Assembly (NCBI GenBank): GCA_964537875.1
Contig: CAZIDN010000079.1
Span: forward strand, 1-15,409
From: JAPKZH01 sp964537875
GTDB lineage: Bacteria; Acidobacteriota; Aminicenantia; Aminicenantales; UBA4085
Direction of reading: 5' to 3'
DNA length: 15,409 nucleotides
Below, one piece after another: positions 6,910-12,612 of this stretch. The position numbers and the translations under genes are program-made. Position 1 is the stretch's first letter. Every line of letters begins with the position of its first letter. The notes below the pieces were generated by a model. That model was not told where the DNA came from, searched no databases, and worked only from the letters and a program-made list of their open reading frames with translations.

Positions 6910-7095
6910 TCAGTCGCCCTGGACCTCGACGGACTTGACCCGCAGCTGGCACATGCCCTTGCTAGCGGAGTACTCGCCAACGACCTTCTCGAACTGGTCC
7001 TCCATCTGCGCGAGCGGCTCCGCCCCGCTGTCGTCCGGGTTCTCGTCGATCTCGTCGACCGTGACCTCATAGACCTTGGTAATCGTTGAACTCAT
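6910..7095 (-). CDS. Small acidic hypothetical protein, 61 aa
   Basis: A strong AGGAGGG site precedes ATG 7095. The protein has a beta-like start (ITKVYEVTVDEI), an acidic centre and a beta-like end (CQLRVKSVEVQGD), suggesting a small folded domain. It has no cysteine pair and no membrane segment. A terminator-like hairpin lies just upstream, between it and the 191-aa gene, so its expression could be reduced relative to that gene. Confidence 0.7.
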   Translation of the reverse strand: MSSTITKVYEVTVDEIDENPDDSGAEPLAQMEDQFEKVVGEYSASKGMCQLRVKSVEVQGD

Positions 7096-7107
7096 CTCAA
7101 AACCCTC

Positions 7108-7167
7108 CTAAGCAAAAACTTCCCGCCGGCCTTCTTCGCCGACGGAAACAATAAAAAACGATGTCAT
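7108..7167 (-). CDS. Bridging mini-ORF, 19 aa, across the 7123-7145 hairpin
   Basis: The ATG overlaps the stop of the 191-aa gene as ATGA. The frame (MTSFFIVSVGEEGRREVFA) runs straight through the hairpin and stops at the TAG that begins the AGGAGGG site of the next gene. It has no SD of its own, so it would depend on coupling. Ribosomes reading it would melt the hairpin, so it may be a leader that controls read-through rather than a protein gene. Confidence 0.35.
   Translation of the reverse strand: MTSFFIVSVGEEGRREVFA
7111..7145 (-). terminator. Intrinsic terminator or attenuator inside the structural operon
   Basis: On the minus strand an 8-bp stem (CCGTCGGC/GCCGGCGG, 7123-7145, 7-nt loop) is followed by GGAAGTTTTTGC. 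One pair is G-U on this strand and would be a C-A mismatch on the other, which supports a leftward RNA. The spacing to the T-run is slightly loose. It is best read as partial termination between the 191-aa and 61-aa genes. Confidence 0.5.
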
Positions 7168-7739
7168 TTGTTCACCGTTATGCCGGTTCCGACCTGGCCG
7201 AGCGCCGCCCTTAATTGTCGGTCAGACGTGCTGTGCGACGCCGCAACCGCCGCCTTGTCGATCTCCGCCTTGATCCTCTCGACATCGGCGGGCGGCCGCA
7301 GGGTCTTCTCGACCTTCGAGACCTGGAACTCGCAGAACCGGTTGGGGTCGTCCCAGTGCCTGGTCCTCTCCACCCCAACGGACCACACGATCCGGGCGAA
7401 GAAGACGTTTGCGTCGTTCAAGGACATTGATAATATCCGAGGGATGAACCGGTAAAACCATTCATAAGTGTCGTCAACCCGGATACACTCCGCCTGGTTC
7501 GGGCCGCGGTTTTCGAACTCGGTCACCCAACCCTCGGGCGGCCGCCAGTCCGGGTTGCCCCTGAGCCTTACAGTCTTGTCCTGGCAATAGGTTATCTCCG
7601 AGAATCGGTCATACGGGTTGCCCAAGGCGCCGTCCGGAAGGGACCGCTCCTCGCCCGGCTTGAGGGCAAAAAGCATCCGCTTCCCGTAGTCCAGTATCGG
7701 GACCCTATTGGCCGTCTCGTTCCTGAAAATAGTTTTCAT
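7164..7739 (-). CDS. Hypothetical protein, 191 aa
   Basis: The product begins MKTIFRNETANRVPILDYGK. The N-terminal half is beta-like, with Pro/Gly turns (LKPGEERSLPDGALGNPYDR). The middle is rich in Trp and Arg (YEWFYRFIPRIL, RIVWSVGVERTRHWDD), and the C-terminus is helical (PADVERIKAEIDKAAVAA). AAGGGGTG precedes the ATG and overlaps the stop of the upstream ORF. It is soluble, with no signal sequence. It is too short and different to be a usual major capsid protein. Position suggests a phage structural or regulatory protein; no family is recognised. Confidence 0.75.
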   Translation of the reverse strand: MKTIFRNETANRVPILDYGKRMLFALKPGEERSLPDGALGNPYDRFSEITYCQDKTVRLRGNPDWRPPEGWVTEFENRGPNQAECIRVDDTYEWFYRFIPRILSMSLNDANVFFARIVWSVGVERTRHWDDPNRFCEFQVSKVEKTLRPPADVERIKAEIDKAAVAASHSTSDRQLRAALGQVGTGITVNK

Positions 7740-7749
7740 ATGTCACCCC

Positions 7750-8025
7750 TTAAGAGTTTGAGAGTGGGGCCGGATAGAGGACCGGCCCCCTCTCTGGAGA
7801 AAATAATTGGAAGTCAAACAAGGAGAAGGATCTGAGCCAGCGCTCTGGCTGGCCTCCCGCGCCTCGCGGGAGGACCTTCGGTCCTTCTTTGTTTTCCTTT
7901 AATTCCTCAAGATGTATAAGTTCTTGTATAGAATGTAGGCAATCCGCTACTAAGGCCCCCGGCAAAGGATTGCCAGTCCTATCGAGTAAAGTCGCGTTCT
8001 CGAGTAAAAACAACGGTGTTTCCAT
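7750..8025 (-). CDS. Hypothetical protein, 91 aa, with hairpin-rich 3' half
   Basis: The ATG comes 2 nt after the stop of the winged-helix gene, with AAAGGGG upstream, and the stop overlaps the SD of the next gene. That fit supports a real gene. The first 48 residues (METPLFLLENATLLDRTGNP ... HLEELKENKE) look protein-like and use A/T-rich codons unlike the GC-rich neighbours. The second half is written across four strong hairpins and reads like translated non-coding DNA (LPRGAGGQPERW). Either the reading frame survived insertion of a hairpin element, or only the 5' half is a true gene. Confidence 0.45.
   Translation of the reverse strand: METPLFLLENATLLDRTGNPLPGALVADCLHSIQELIHLEELKENKEGPKVLPRGAGGQPERWLRSFSLFDFQLFSPERGPVLYPAPLSNS
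7766..7884. repeat. Cluster of four perfect hairpins
   Basis: Four perfect inverted repeats lie within 119 bp: GGGGCCGG/CCGGCCCC (7766-7789), AGCCAG/CTGGCT (7835-7850), CCTCCCGCG/CGCGGGAGG (7853-7873) and GGACC/GGTCC (7872-7884). Read on the plus strand, the last is followed by TTCTTTGTTTTCCTTT and would act as a rightward terminator. The cluster lies inside a leftward ORF, which is unusual for coding DNA. Confidence 0.7.
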
Positions 8026-8027
8026 GA

Positions 8028-8429
8028 CTAAGCCCCTTTCCCCGTTAGGTTTAGGCTGATTTTATTGGGCTTGTTCTCGCTTCCGTTCCGGATGACCCTG
8101 ATCCACCCCTTGCCTTCAAGTTCTTTCTGGAAAATCCCGATGCTCCTGACGCTCATGCCCATCTTTTCGGCCAAGACCTTTTGGTTAAGGGTTTCAACAA
8201 CGGGATTTCTTTTGTTCCAACAGGCGCAATGGAGGAGACCGAACAGCTTGACGGCGTTGCCGGAGACGTTCCGGTCCTCCAGGAGTCTCTCCGGGATTAT
8301 CGCGAAGTAAAAATTGGTCTTAGGGACGTTCTTCCCCTCCTCGTGTTCCCGGATGATCCTCTGCCTCTCAACATCGAACCCGGACGCCTTCCTCATTCGC
8401 CTTATTCTTCCTCTAGTGTTTTCGTCCAT
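8028..8429 (-). CDS. Winged-helix DNA-binding protein, 133 aa
   Basis: A basic N-terminal arm (1-35) precedes a winged-helix domain. IPERLLEDRNVSGNAVKLFG (45-64) is the first helix region, LNQKVLAEKMGMSVRSIGIF (81-100) is the helix-turn-helix, and GWIRVIRNG...NKISLNL (108-128) is the wing. This layout matches the helix-turn-helix domains of phage and plasmid replication-initiation or regulatory proteins. GGAGGG precedes the ATG. Whether it represses, activates or starts replication cannot be told from sequence. It sits between the 280-aa HTH gene and the morphogenesis genes. Confidence 0.8.
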   Translation of the reverse strand: MDENTRGRIRRMRKASGFDVERQRIIREHEEGKNVPKTNFYFAIIPERLLEDRNVSGNAVKLFGLLHCACWNKRNPVVETLNQKVLAEKMGMSVRSIGIFQKELEGKGWIRVIRNGSENKPNKISLNLTGKGA

Positions 8430-8515
8430 GTTTTGAACCCTCCACTATCGCGTCCAAAACAGGTATTTTTCGGCCAAAAGTTACTTTGCCTGAGCCGGCA
8501 TGTTCGAAAAGTCAT
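8402..8515 (-). CDS. Possible mini-ORF, 37 aa, ATGA-coupled to the 280-aa gene
   Basis: The ATG overlaps the stop of the 280-aa gene as ATGA, and the frame (MTFRTCRLRQSNFWPKNTCF at the start) ends 28 bp inside the next gene. The coupling pattern copies others in this operon, but the SD is weak and the sequence is not clearly protein-like. It is listed only as a candidate. Confidence 0.22.
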   Translation of the reverse strand: MTFRTCRLRQSNFWPKNTCFGRDSGGFKTWTKTLEEE

Positions 8516-9354
8516 ACCGTTGTTCCCTTTTTGGCCAACCTGATTTTGCTGAATTTTTTGAGCAGCATGTCGCGGTCGGCGTTCTCCCGCTCGAGCTTCT
8601 CCTCGGCGTCGACCGGCCCCCTTTCCCGCAGTCTCCGGCGCCATTTCCCGACCGTCTGCTCGGACAGGCCACGGCCGTATTTCGCGTTCAGGCGGGCTGT
8701 CAGGTCGTCCATGGAGATGGTGCTGTCCAGGTACCGCCCGATCTCCAGCCCTATGGTCGCGTTCTGGAGGCTCTTGGGCGTGGGGAAGCGGGGCCGCTGG
8801 CCGGCCAGGCGGTGGGCGACGATCAGGAACTCCCTGTAGTTCTTCCAGGTGAACGCGGCGTAGACCTGCCAGAGCGGGTGGCCCGTGCCCGCGGCCTTCA
8901 AGAAGTTCGAGACGTCGTCGTGGTGGCGCCACACCTCGTTGAACGTCTCGCGCCAGGTCTCGAAGTCCAGCGCGGCCTCGTCGGCCCAGTCGGCCCGGCT
9001 CCTCCCGTCCTCGAACCGCCGATCCCCGTCCCCCTTCGGGCCCGGCAGGAAAGGTTCGACCTCCCGGAGCGAGACGAGGTTGCGCCGGATGTCGGCCCTC
9101 CTTTTGACGATTGACCTCAGCTTCCCGAAGAGGCTCCCGCAGCCCCGCGCCCCCTCGCCCTCCAGGAACCCGACGTACTCCCTGACCACCCAGGCCGCGT
9201 CGTCCCGGCGCCCCGAGCCGTAACCCGCGGCCGACCCGCGCTCGCCGGCCAGCACCCTGTCGAGCCACGGCCCGAGGACGGCCGTCAGCTCCTGGACGGT
9301 GGCCCTGCCGTCGCGGAATCGCCTTGACTTTTCCTCGATGCTCTCTTCGTGCAC
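8512..9354 (-). CDS. Hypothetical protein with C-terminal HTH, 280 aa, GTG start
   Basis: GTG 9354 is chosen because AGGAGAG lies about 10 nt upstream and no ATG is near. The protein is rich in Arg and Trp. It has helical segments at about 15-35 and 55-95, a central Trp-rich part (FETWRETFNEVWRHHDD), and a second helical part (LWQVYAAFTWKNYREFL). A probable HTH follows at about 212-243 (STISMDDLTARLNAKYGRGL, SEQTVGKWRRRLRE), with a Lys-rich tail. It is probably DNA-binding, perhaps an operon activator or a packaging/replication protein; the family is not recognised. It is the first gene behind the structured leader and promoter at 9372-9483. Confidence 0.75.
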   Translation of the reverse strand: MHEESIEEKSRRFRDGRATVQELTAVLGPWLDRVLAGERGSAAGYGSGRRDDAAWVVREYVGFLEGEGARGCGSLFGKLRSIVKRRADIRRNLVSLREVEPFLPGPKGDGDRRFEDGRSRADWADEAALDFETWRETFNEVWRHHDDVSNFLKAAGTGHPLWQVYAAFTWKNYREFLIVAHRLAGQRPRFPTPKSLQNATIGLEIGRYLDSTISMDDLTARLNAKYGRGLSEQTVGKWRRRLRERGPVDAEEKLERENADRDMLLKKFSKIRLAKKGTTV

Positions 9355-9371
9355 TTCCGATTCTCTCCTAT

Positions 9372-9476
9372 AAGAAAAACCCTCTCGCCGGCCGTTGGAT
9401 ACAGGCCCGCTTCTGACGAAGCAATGGCTTAGCCGACGAGAGGATTGGTTTCTTGTTCACGGCCTATATCCAAACG
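9372..9476 (-). promoter_or_regulatory. Structured leader with attenuator-type terminator
   Basis: The minus-strand RNA between promoter and GTG start holds two long stems in a-b-a'-b' order. Stem a pairs 9461-9473 with 9395-9407 (13 bp). Stem b pairs 9432-9443 with 9381-9392 (12 bp). Stem b is followed by GTTTTTCTT, an intrinsic terminator. A small hairpin GCTTC-GTCA-GAAGC (9409-9422) sits in the loop of stem a. Each long stem has one G-U pair that would be a mismatch on the other strand, which supports transcription leftward. The stems either form a pseudoknot or compete, as in riboswitches and attenuators. No known riboswitch motif was recognised. Confidence 0.65.
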
Positions 9477-9477
9477 T

Positions 9478-9483
9478 ATTATA
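9478..9483 (-). promoter_or_regulatory. -10 element of the leftward operon promoter
   Basis: The minus strand reads TATAAT. A start about 7 nt downstream would place the first base of the RNA at stem a of the structured leader. No consensus -35 lies 17 nt upstream (GGGGCG), so an activator may be needed. Confidence 0.5.
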
Positions 9484-9879
9484 GCGCGCGTTTTCCCCCG
9501 CGCCCCGGTTCCGCCCACGGGGCGCCGCTTTTGCGCATGCGGGGGCTGACAAAAGAATTTTAAAATATCTGTTTACAAGGTTTGGAATTCATGATAAAAT
9601 ATTATCGAGCTTGGCGAGTTGCCCACGGAACCGGCCGCCGGCCTTTCGGCCGCCCGGTCTCACCGGCCCCCAACAACAGAACGGCGCCTTTCTATTTTCA
9701 GTCTTATTCAGGATAATACGTCCGGGATTCTTTTCGCGGAGGGCGACGATGAAAATAACCTTTGAGCTAAAGGGGCTTGCCGCCCAATCAAGGCGAGAAT
9801 CCTTGCCGCCTGGAACGTCCCATCTGATGAGGCGGTCAACCGCGAAGAGCGTCGTTTTTTGTGTCGGGGGAATGTCCGG
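9484..9879. other. Control region between the leftward morphogenesis operon and the AT-rich cassette
   Basis: These bases hold no strong gene. They contain GC-rich inverted repeats (CGCCCC/GGGGCG around 9501-9527, and CCCCCGC/GCGGGGG around 9495-9545), a rightward promoter (9572-9600), and a hairpin CGGCC-TTTC-GGCCG near 9638-9655 flanked by ACCGG/CCGGT. One weak 44-aa ORF (9749-9883) lies here. Divergent promoters separated by palindromes are typical of a phage control switch. Confidence 0.5.
9572..9600 (+). promoter_or_regulatory. Rightward sigma-70 promoter with extended -10
   Basis: TTTACA (9572-9577), a 17-nt spacer and TAAAAT (9595-9600) match consensus at 5/6 each. TGA directly before the -10 gives an extended -10 motif. 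It points opposite to nearly all genes in the window. The only candidate product is the 44-aa ORF, or an RNA antisense to the zinc-ribbon gene. Confidence 0.65.
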
Positions 9880-9883
9880 TTAA
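9749..9883 (+). CDS. Possible small rightward ORF, 44 aa
   Basis: GGAGGGCGACG precedes ATG 9749, and the rightward promoter lies about 150 nt upstream. The product begins MKITFELKGLAAQSRRESLP and is basic, with no recognised domain. Its end overlaps the tail of the convergent zinc-ribbon gene. The SD and promoter are good, but the protein sequence is not distinctive, and the transcript may instead be regulatory RNA. Confidence 0.3.
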   Translation: MKITFELKGLAAQSRRESLPPGTSHLMRRSTAKSVVFCVGGMSG

Positions 9884-10095
9884 TTAGTCTTCTTTCCCAG
9901 AAAACCGCCGTCCTCAAAACGAGCATAGAAATTTTCTTTGTTACACCCAGTCGTTTTCTTACAATGCGGGCATAGAGTCTGATTCGAAAATAATTGTGAT
10001 GTGTCAAATGATTCGCTGCTACCGAACCAGATAGGCGAACGGAACCATTTTTGACAGTTCAAACAACGAATCGAGATTTCAATCGTTTTAGACAT
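9880..10095 (-). CDS. Small zinc-ribbon protein, 71 aa
   Basis: Two CxxC pairs, CLNC (11-14) and CPHC (42-45), lie 27 residues apart in a short protein, as in zinc ribbons. Between them is an aromatic segment (WFRSPIWFGSSESF). AGGAGG lies 8 nt before the ATG. Its role is unknown; it could bind nucleic acid or a protein partner. It is separated from the upstream membrane-protein gene by 114 bp with a repeat that may be an operator, so it may have its own promoter. Confidence 0.78.
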   Translation of the reverse strand: MSKTIEISIRCLNCQKWFRSPIWFGSSESFDTSQLFSNQTLCPHCKKTTGCNKENFYARFEDGGFLGKKTN

Positions 10096-10120
10096 GAAGA
10101 AATCCTCCTGCTGATGAGAT

Positions 10121-10139
10121 TAATATCGACATAATATCG
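10121..10139. repeat. Direct repeat TAATATCG x2, possible operator
   Basis: TAATATCG occurs at 10121-10128 and 10132-10139, 11 bp apart, or one helical turn. It lies about 30 bp upstream of the zinc-ribbon gene, where a promoter would be expected. Such spacing suits a regulator that binds one face of the DNA. Confidence 0.4.
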
Positions 10140-10209
10140 CCCGGCGCTTGTCCTAGCTTCGACCCCGGATTTCCGAAATGGCCGATCGCTACGAAAATCA
10201 ATATTTTTT

Positions 10210-10551
10210 TTAATCAAACGTTATGCCCGTGACAATGAAAAGCATAGCAACAAGAAAAATAAACACGATCCCAGCTATAGTCGCAAAAACTCCGGCCATG
10301 AAGGAATTCACCCAGATTTCCGACCCGAATCTTTTCTTTTCGACAAACGTTTTCCTAAAAAGGAAATATACAAGTAGGATGGGAGGTAGACAGACTAATG
10401 TCAGGACATAATCCGTAGCAGGAGATATAAACTTTACTTTTTGCATGCCGCCGCCTATATAGCCTAATAGGAAAAACCATCCCCAGCCATATCCCGTTGT
10501 TTTTTCAAGCGGGTCCGTCGGGTTAGGTTTTAGATAAGTGCCTATCCCCAT
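10210..10551 (-). CDS. Small membrane protein, 2-3 TM segments, 113 aa
   Basis: Clear hydrophobic spans are DYVLTLVCLPPILLVYFLF (47-65) and AGVFATIAGIVFIFLVAMLF (about 85-104). A weaker aromatic span is GWGWFFLLGYIGGG (22-35). The loop between the main spans is basic (RKTFVEKKR), which suggests a cytoplasmic face. There is no signal-peptide cleavage site. It overlaps the upstream gene by 10 bp. A small membrane protein at the end of a HEPN cassette could be a membrane effector or anchor, but it could equally be a phage moron; no family is recognised. Confidence 0.78.
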   Translation of the reverse strand: MGIGTYLKPNPTDPLEKTTGYGWGWFFLLGYIGGGMQKVKFISPATDYVLTLVCLPPILLVYFLFRKTFVEKKRFGSEIWVNSFMAGVFATIAGIVFIFLVAMLFIVTGITFD

Positions 10552-10889
10552 TTTATCGTTTCCTCGAACGCTTTAAAATCTTTAAATGTAGCTACCTCTT
10601 TCCCTTCTTTTTTGATGATGACTTTTCCTAATAGGTCCTTCTTCTTTTCTAATTCGTCGCGGTCCTGTATCAACCTCACAGAACTCGCTCCCGAGACTCC
10701 CTTATATAATCCACTTATGATAAGCAGATAGATTTCTTTGCTGTCTTTGATATCGATATCAATTTCGTATTTCTGAAAATCATCATTGGTAAAAACAAAT
10801 GTAAGTGGTTGTCTGGGATCATTCTTAAGTTCAAAATAGGTGGCGGTATGCATATGAATGATAATAGGATCATATTTGTTTTCAGTCAT
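10542..10889 (-). CDS. Hypothetical alpha/beta protein, 115 aa
   Basis: AAAGGAGGTAAATCCG precedes ATG 10889, and the start overlaps the small-HTH gene by 8 bp. The product begins MTENKYDPIIIHMHTATYFE. It has beta-like stretches (LTFVFTNDDF, KYEIDIDI, KEIYLLIISGLY) and a basic-acidic helical end (DRDELEKKKDLLGKVIIKKE). It is soluble and without cysteines. The order and overlaps place it in the same transcript as the HEPN gene and the membrane protein. Confidence 0.78.
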   Translation of the reverse strand: MTENKYDPIIIHMHTATYFELKNDPRQPLTFVFTNDDFQKYEIDIDIKDSKEIYLLIISGLYKGVSGASSVRLIQDRDELEKKKDLLGKVIIKKEGKEVATFKDFKAFEETIKWG

Positions 10890-11064
10890 CGGATTTACCT
10901 CCTTTTGGAATACCTTTTATAAGATCATTAACCCAATTTAGCTTTCTTCCCACCGTTTTCGCAATCCTTGGTTGAGGAACCCCTAAGGCGTGAAGTTGGA
11001 AGACTAGAATTTTTTCAAGAAGACTAACAGTTGCATCTTGTTCGCCACCCTTTTTCTTTGGCAT
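10882..11064 (-). CDS. Small HTH protein D, 60 aa
   Basis: GGGGAGGTAAGC precedes ATG 11064. After a Lys-rich start comes a helix (VSLLEKILVFQLHALG, 13-28) and a helix-turn-helix at about 30-51 (PQPRIAKTVGRKLNWVNDLI). The layout matches protein C upstream of the HEPN gene: a leucine-rich helix, a Gly turn, then an HTH, with no other domain. This is one of four such short proteins in the cassette. The role is probably DNA binding or acting as partner or antitoxin of the HEPN protein; that is inference. Confidence 0.75.
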   Translation of the reverse strand: MPKKKGGEQDATVSLLEKILVFQLHALGVPQPRIAKTVGRKLNWVNDLIKGIPKGGKSDD

Positions 11065-11109
11065 GCTTACCTCCCCTAATATTTTTATTTACGATCTAGG
11101 AGACCATGT

Positions 11110-11877
11110 TCAAATCAAGTGCTTTTTTGCTTTCAGCAACCTTTTCCAATCTTCAAAAAATACTTCTATTCTCTTGATATCATTAGAATCCATCGGATTA
11201 TGATGAGCTACAATATTTCGTGGGTGTTCTAGTTCGGAGAGTTTCTGTGTAATCCATTCTAAGTCCGAAAAAATAGGCTTGAAGTCTTCCCAATTTGCCC
11301 TAATTATGCTCTTTAAGTCCTTAAAGTCTGAATAAAATATCTCGTGTTGGCCACGTTTACCGTGCCAAGGTTTGTTGACTTCCTCGTTTTTCCTCTCGGT
11401 AAAATGCCTTTTGGGATCAACTGGAACTCTAGTATCCCACCAATTAGCTCCATATTTCTTTTCGAGAATTCTCATTATTACTACTCTAAGCGAGTTTTCG
11501 AGGACATAATATATTGGATATATCCTCGCCATTTTTCCCGCATCTTCGGCTAGGGCTGTTGAAAGCAACACATCAACTCGAGGAATCTCCTTGCCAATCT
11601 TAATATATACGGTTTTGTCATATTGCTTTTTCGCCGGTGGCAGAGGAGCGGTGCTTGAATTTTTGCGGCTTAGGATCTCGCGCACTCGTATAACTGTATC
11701 TTCTTCGAGATATTTTGACAGGTCTATTCTTTGCTCGTGAGCAATAAGATAGACAGCCTCCTCAGTAGACATCGGACCACGATTCGTCTTAATTATTTTA
11801 ACGCGATGAGAAAGAGCCGATGGCGAGCACTCAAGCCGACGTAGCAGTTCGGCCTTAAGTTTAGGATTTATAACCAT
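11110..11877 (-). CDS. Swt1-type HEPN-domain protein, probable RNase or toxin, 255 aa
   Basis: Residues 115-250 match the Swt1-family HEPN domain: YPIYYVLENSLRVVIMRIL (120-138), KKYGANWWDTRVP (140-152), KPWHGKRGQHEIFYSDF (169-185), SIIRANWEDFKPIFSD (190-205) and ELEHPRNIVAHHNPMD (215-230). The HEPN active-site motif RxxxxH is intact (R220-NIVA-H225). HEPN domains with this motif act as metal-independent endoribonucleases in many toxin and abortive-infection systems. The N-terminal 72 residues form a separate helical domain (KLKAELLRRLECSPSALS), perhaps for sensing or partner binding. The gene follows three small HTH genes by 16 bp and has a weak SD, so it may be translated at a low, coupled level. 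The fold is clear; activity and role are inferred. Confidence 0.86.
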   Translation of the reverse strand: MVINPKLKAELLRRLECSPSALSHRVKIIKTNRGPMSTEEAVYLIAHEQRIDLSKYLEEDTVIRVREILSRKNSSTAPLPPAKKQYDKTVYIKIGKEIPRVDVLLSTALAEDAGKMARIYPIYYVLENSLRVVIMRILEKKYGANWWDTRVPVDPKRHFTERKNEEVNKPWHGKRGQHEIFYSDFKDLKSIIRANWEDFKPIFSDLEWITQKLSELEHPRNIVAHHNPMDSNDIKRIEVFFEDWKRLLKAKKHLI

Positions 11878-11893
11878 CTAGATTGAATGCCTG

Positions 11894-12103
11894 TTATTTA
11901 GGTTCGCTGAACTTTTTTATTTTGATTCCTGGAAACATTCTGCTGACATTACTCCGATCTACTCCAACTGCAGCCCCAACCTCGTCCTGTGACGCCCCGG
12001 CCTTTAAAAGTAAAAGAACAAGGAGCTTTTTAATCGAATCGAGTTCCTTTTCGATTCCTAACTCGAGCGTAGGCCCTTCCGATCCTTTGTTATTTCGATT
12101 CAT
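11894..12103 (-). CDS. Small HTH protein C, 69 aa
   Basis: The ATG overlaps the stop of gene B as ATGA. A coiled helix (GIEKELDSIKKLLVLLLLK, 16-34) leads into an HTH (ASQDEVGAAVGVDRSNVSRM, 37-56) and a basic tail. The AAVGVDRSNVSR pattern is typical of a recognition helix. Short length, no effector domain and tight linkage to the HEPN gene suggest a regulator or antitoxin. It resembles protein D more than A or B. Confidence 0.8.
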   Translation of the reverse strand: MNRNNKGSEGPTLELGIEKELDSIKKLLVLLLLKAGASQDEVGAAVGVDRSNVSRMFPGIKIKKFSEPK

Positions 12104-12312
12104 TTATGCCCCCTTCTCATTTTTGAAAGAGAAACCCTCACGGCATTTGGAGTTGTCCCCAGCAACCCTGCAATTTCTTTCGGCTGGAAATTGGCCTTAT
12201 TTAACAAGACTATTTGTTCACCTCGCGACTTATCGGCGGTCAAATTAGTTGCTAATAACCTGATCAAGACGTCCAATTTCTGTTCTATCGCCTTTAATTG
12301 AGGATCAGACAT
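12100..12312 (-). CDS. Small HTH protein B, 70 aa
   Basis: AAAGGAGA precedes ATG 12312. A helix (LKAIEQKLDVLIRLLA, 6-21) is followed by a polar spacer and a sigma-70 region-4-like HTH (NFQPKEIAGLLGTTPNAVRV, 41-60) and SLSKMRRGHK. It aligns with protein A along its length: the same LDxLI helix, the same spacer length class, and the same position of the HTH. That indicates an ancient duplication. It probably binds DNA as a dimer through the N-terminal helix. Confidence 0.82.
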   Translation of the reverse strand: MSDPQLKAIEQKLDVLIRLLATNLTADKSRGEQIVLLNKANFQPKEIAGLLGTTPNAVRVSLSKMRRGHK

Positions 12313-12326
12313 GTCATAATTCTCCT

Positions 12327-12548
12327 TTATTTTTTTTTGCTTTTTCGGCGTGAAAGCGTAGCAGTTATATAATTTATTGGCTTCCCCACTATGTCTGAGA
12401 TCTCTGCTGATGTTACACCCAGTTCTGAAAGACGAAATATTTTATCAGCAAGGCACATCCCATCGGAATCCCCGACTTTTTCTAACTCCAGCACGATGAG
12501 AATATCAAGGCGCCTGATAATTTTGGCCATTAATTTTACATCTTCCAT
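12327..12548 (-). CDS. Small HTH protein A, 73 aa, first gene of the HEPN cassette
   Basis: AAGGAGAGACGAA precedes ATG 12548. A helix (MAKIIRRLDILIVLELEKV, 7-25) is followed by an HTH (GVTSAEISDIVGKPINYITA, 44-63) and a Lys/Arg tail. It is homologous in layout to protein B. The gene lies 65 nt downstream of a perfect sigma-70 promoter, and its leader contains a 7-bp inverted repeat that could be the site of autoregulation by this or the other HTH proteins. Confidence 0.8.
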   Translation of the reverse strand: MEDVKLMAKIIRRLDILIVLELEKVGDSDGMCLADKIFRLSELGVTSAEISDIVGKPINYITATLSRRKSKKK

Positions 12549-12565
12549 TTCGTCTCTCCTTCAGT

Positions 12566-12587
12566 TGCGTTTCTAATAGCAAACGCA
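12566..12587. repeat. Inverted repeat TGCGTTT/AAACGCA in the leader of gene A
   Basis: TGCGTTT (12566-12572) and AAACGCA (12581-12587) form a perfect 7-bp palindrome with an 8-nt centre. It lies between the promoter and the start of gene A, where a bound repressor would block transcription. It could also form an RNA hairpin just upstream of the SD. Confidence 0.45.
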
Positions 12588-12612
12588 TCCATATCTTATT
12601 TATTTCGTATTA

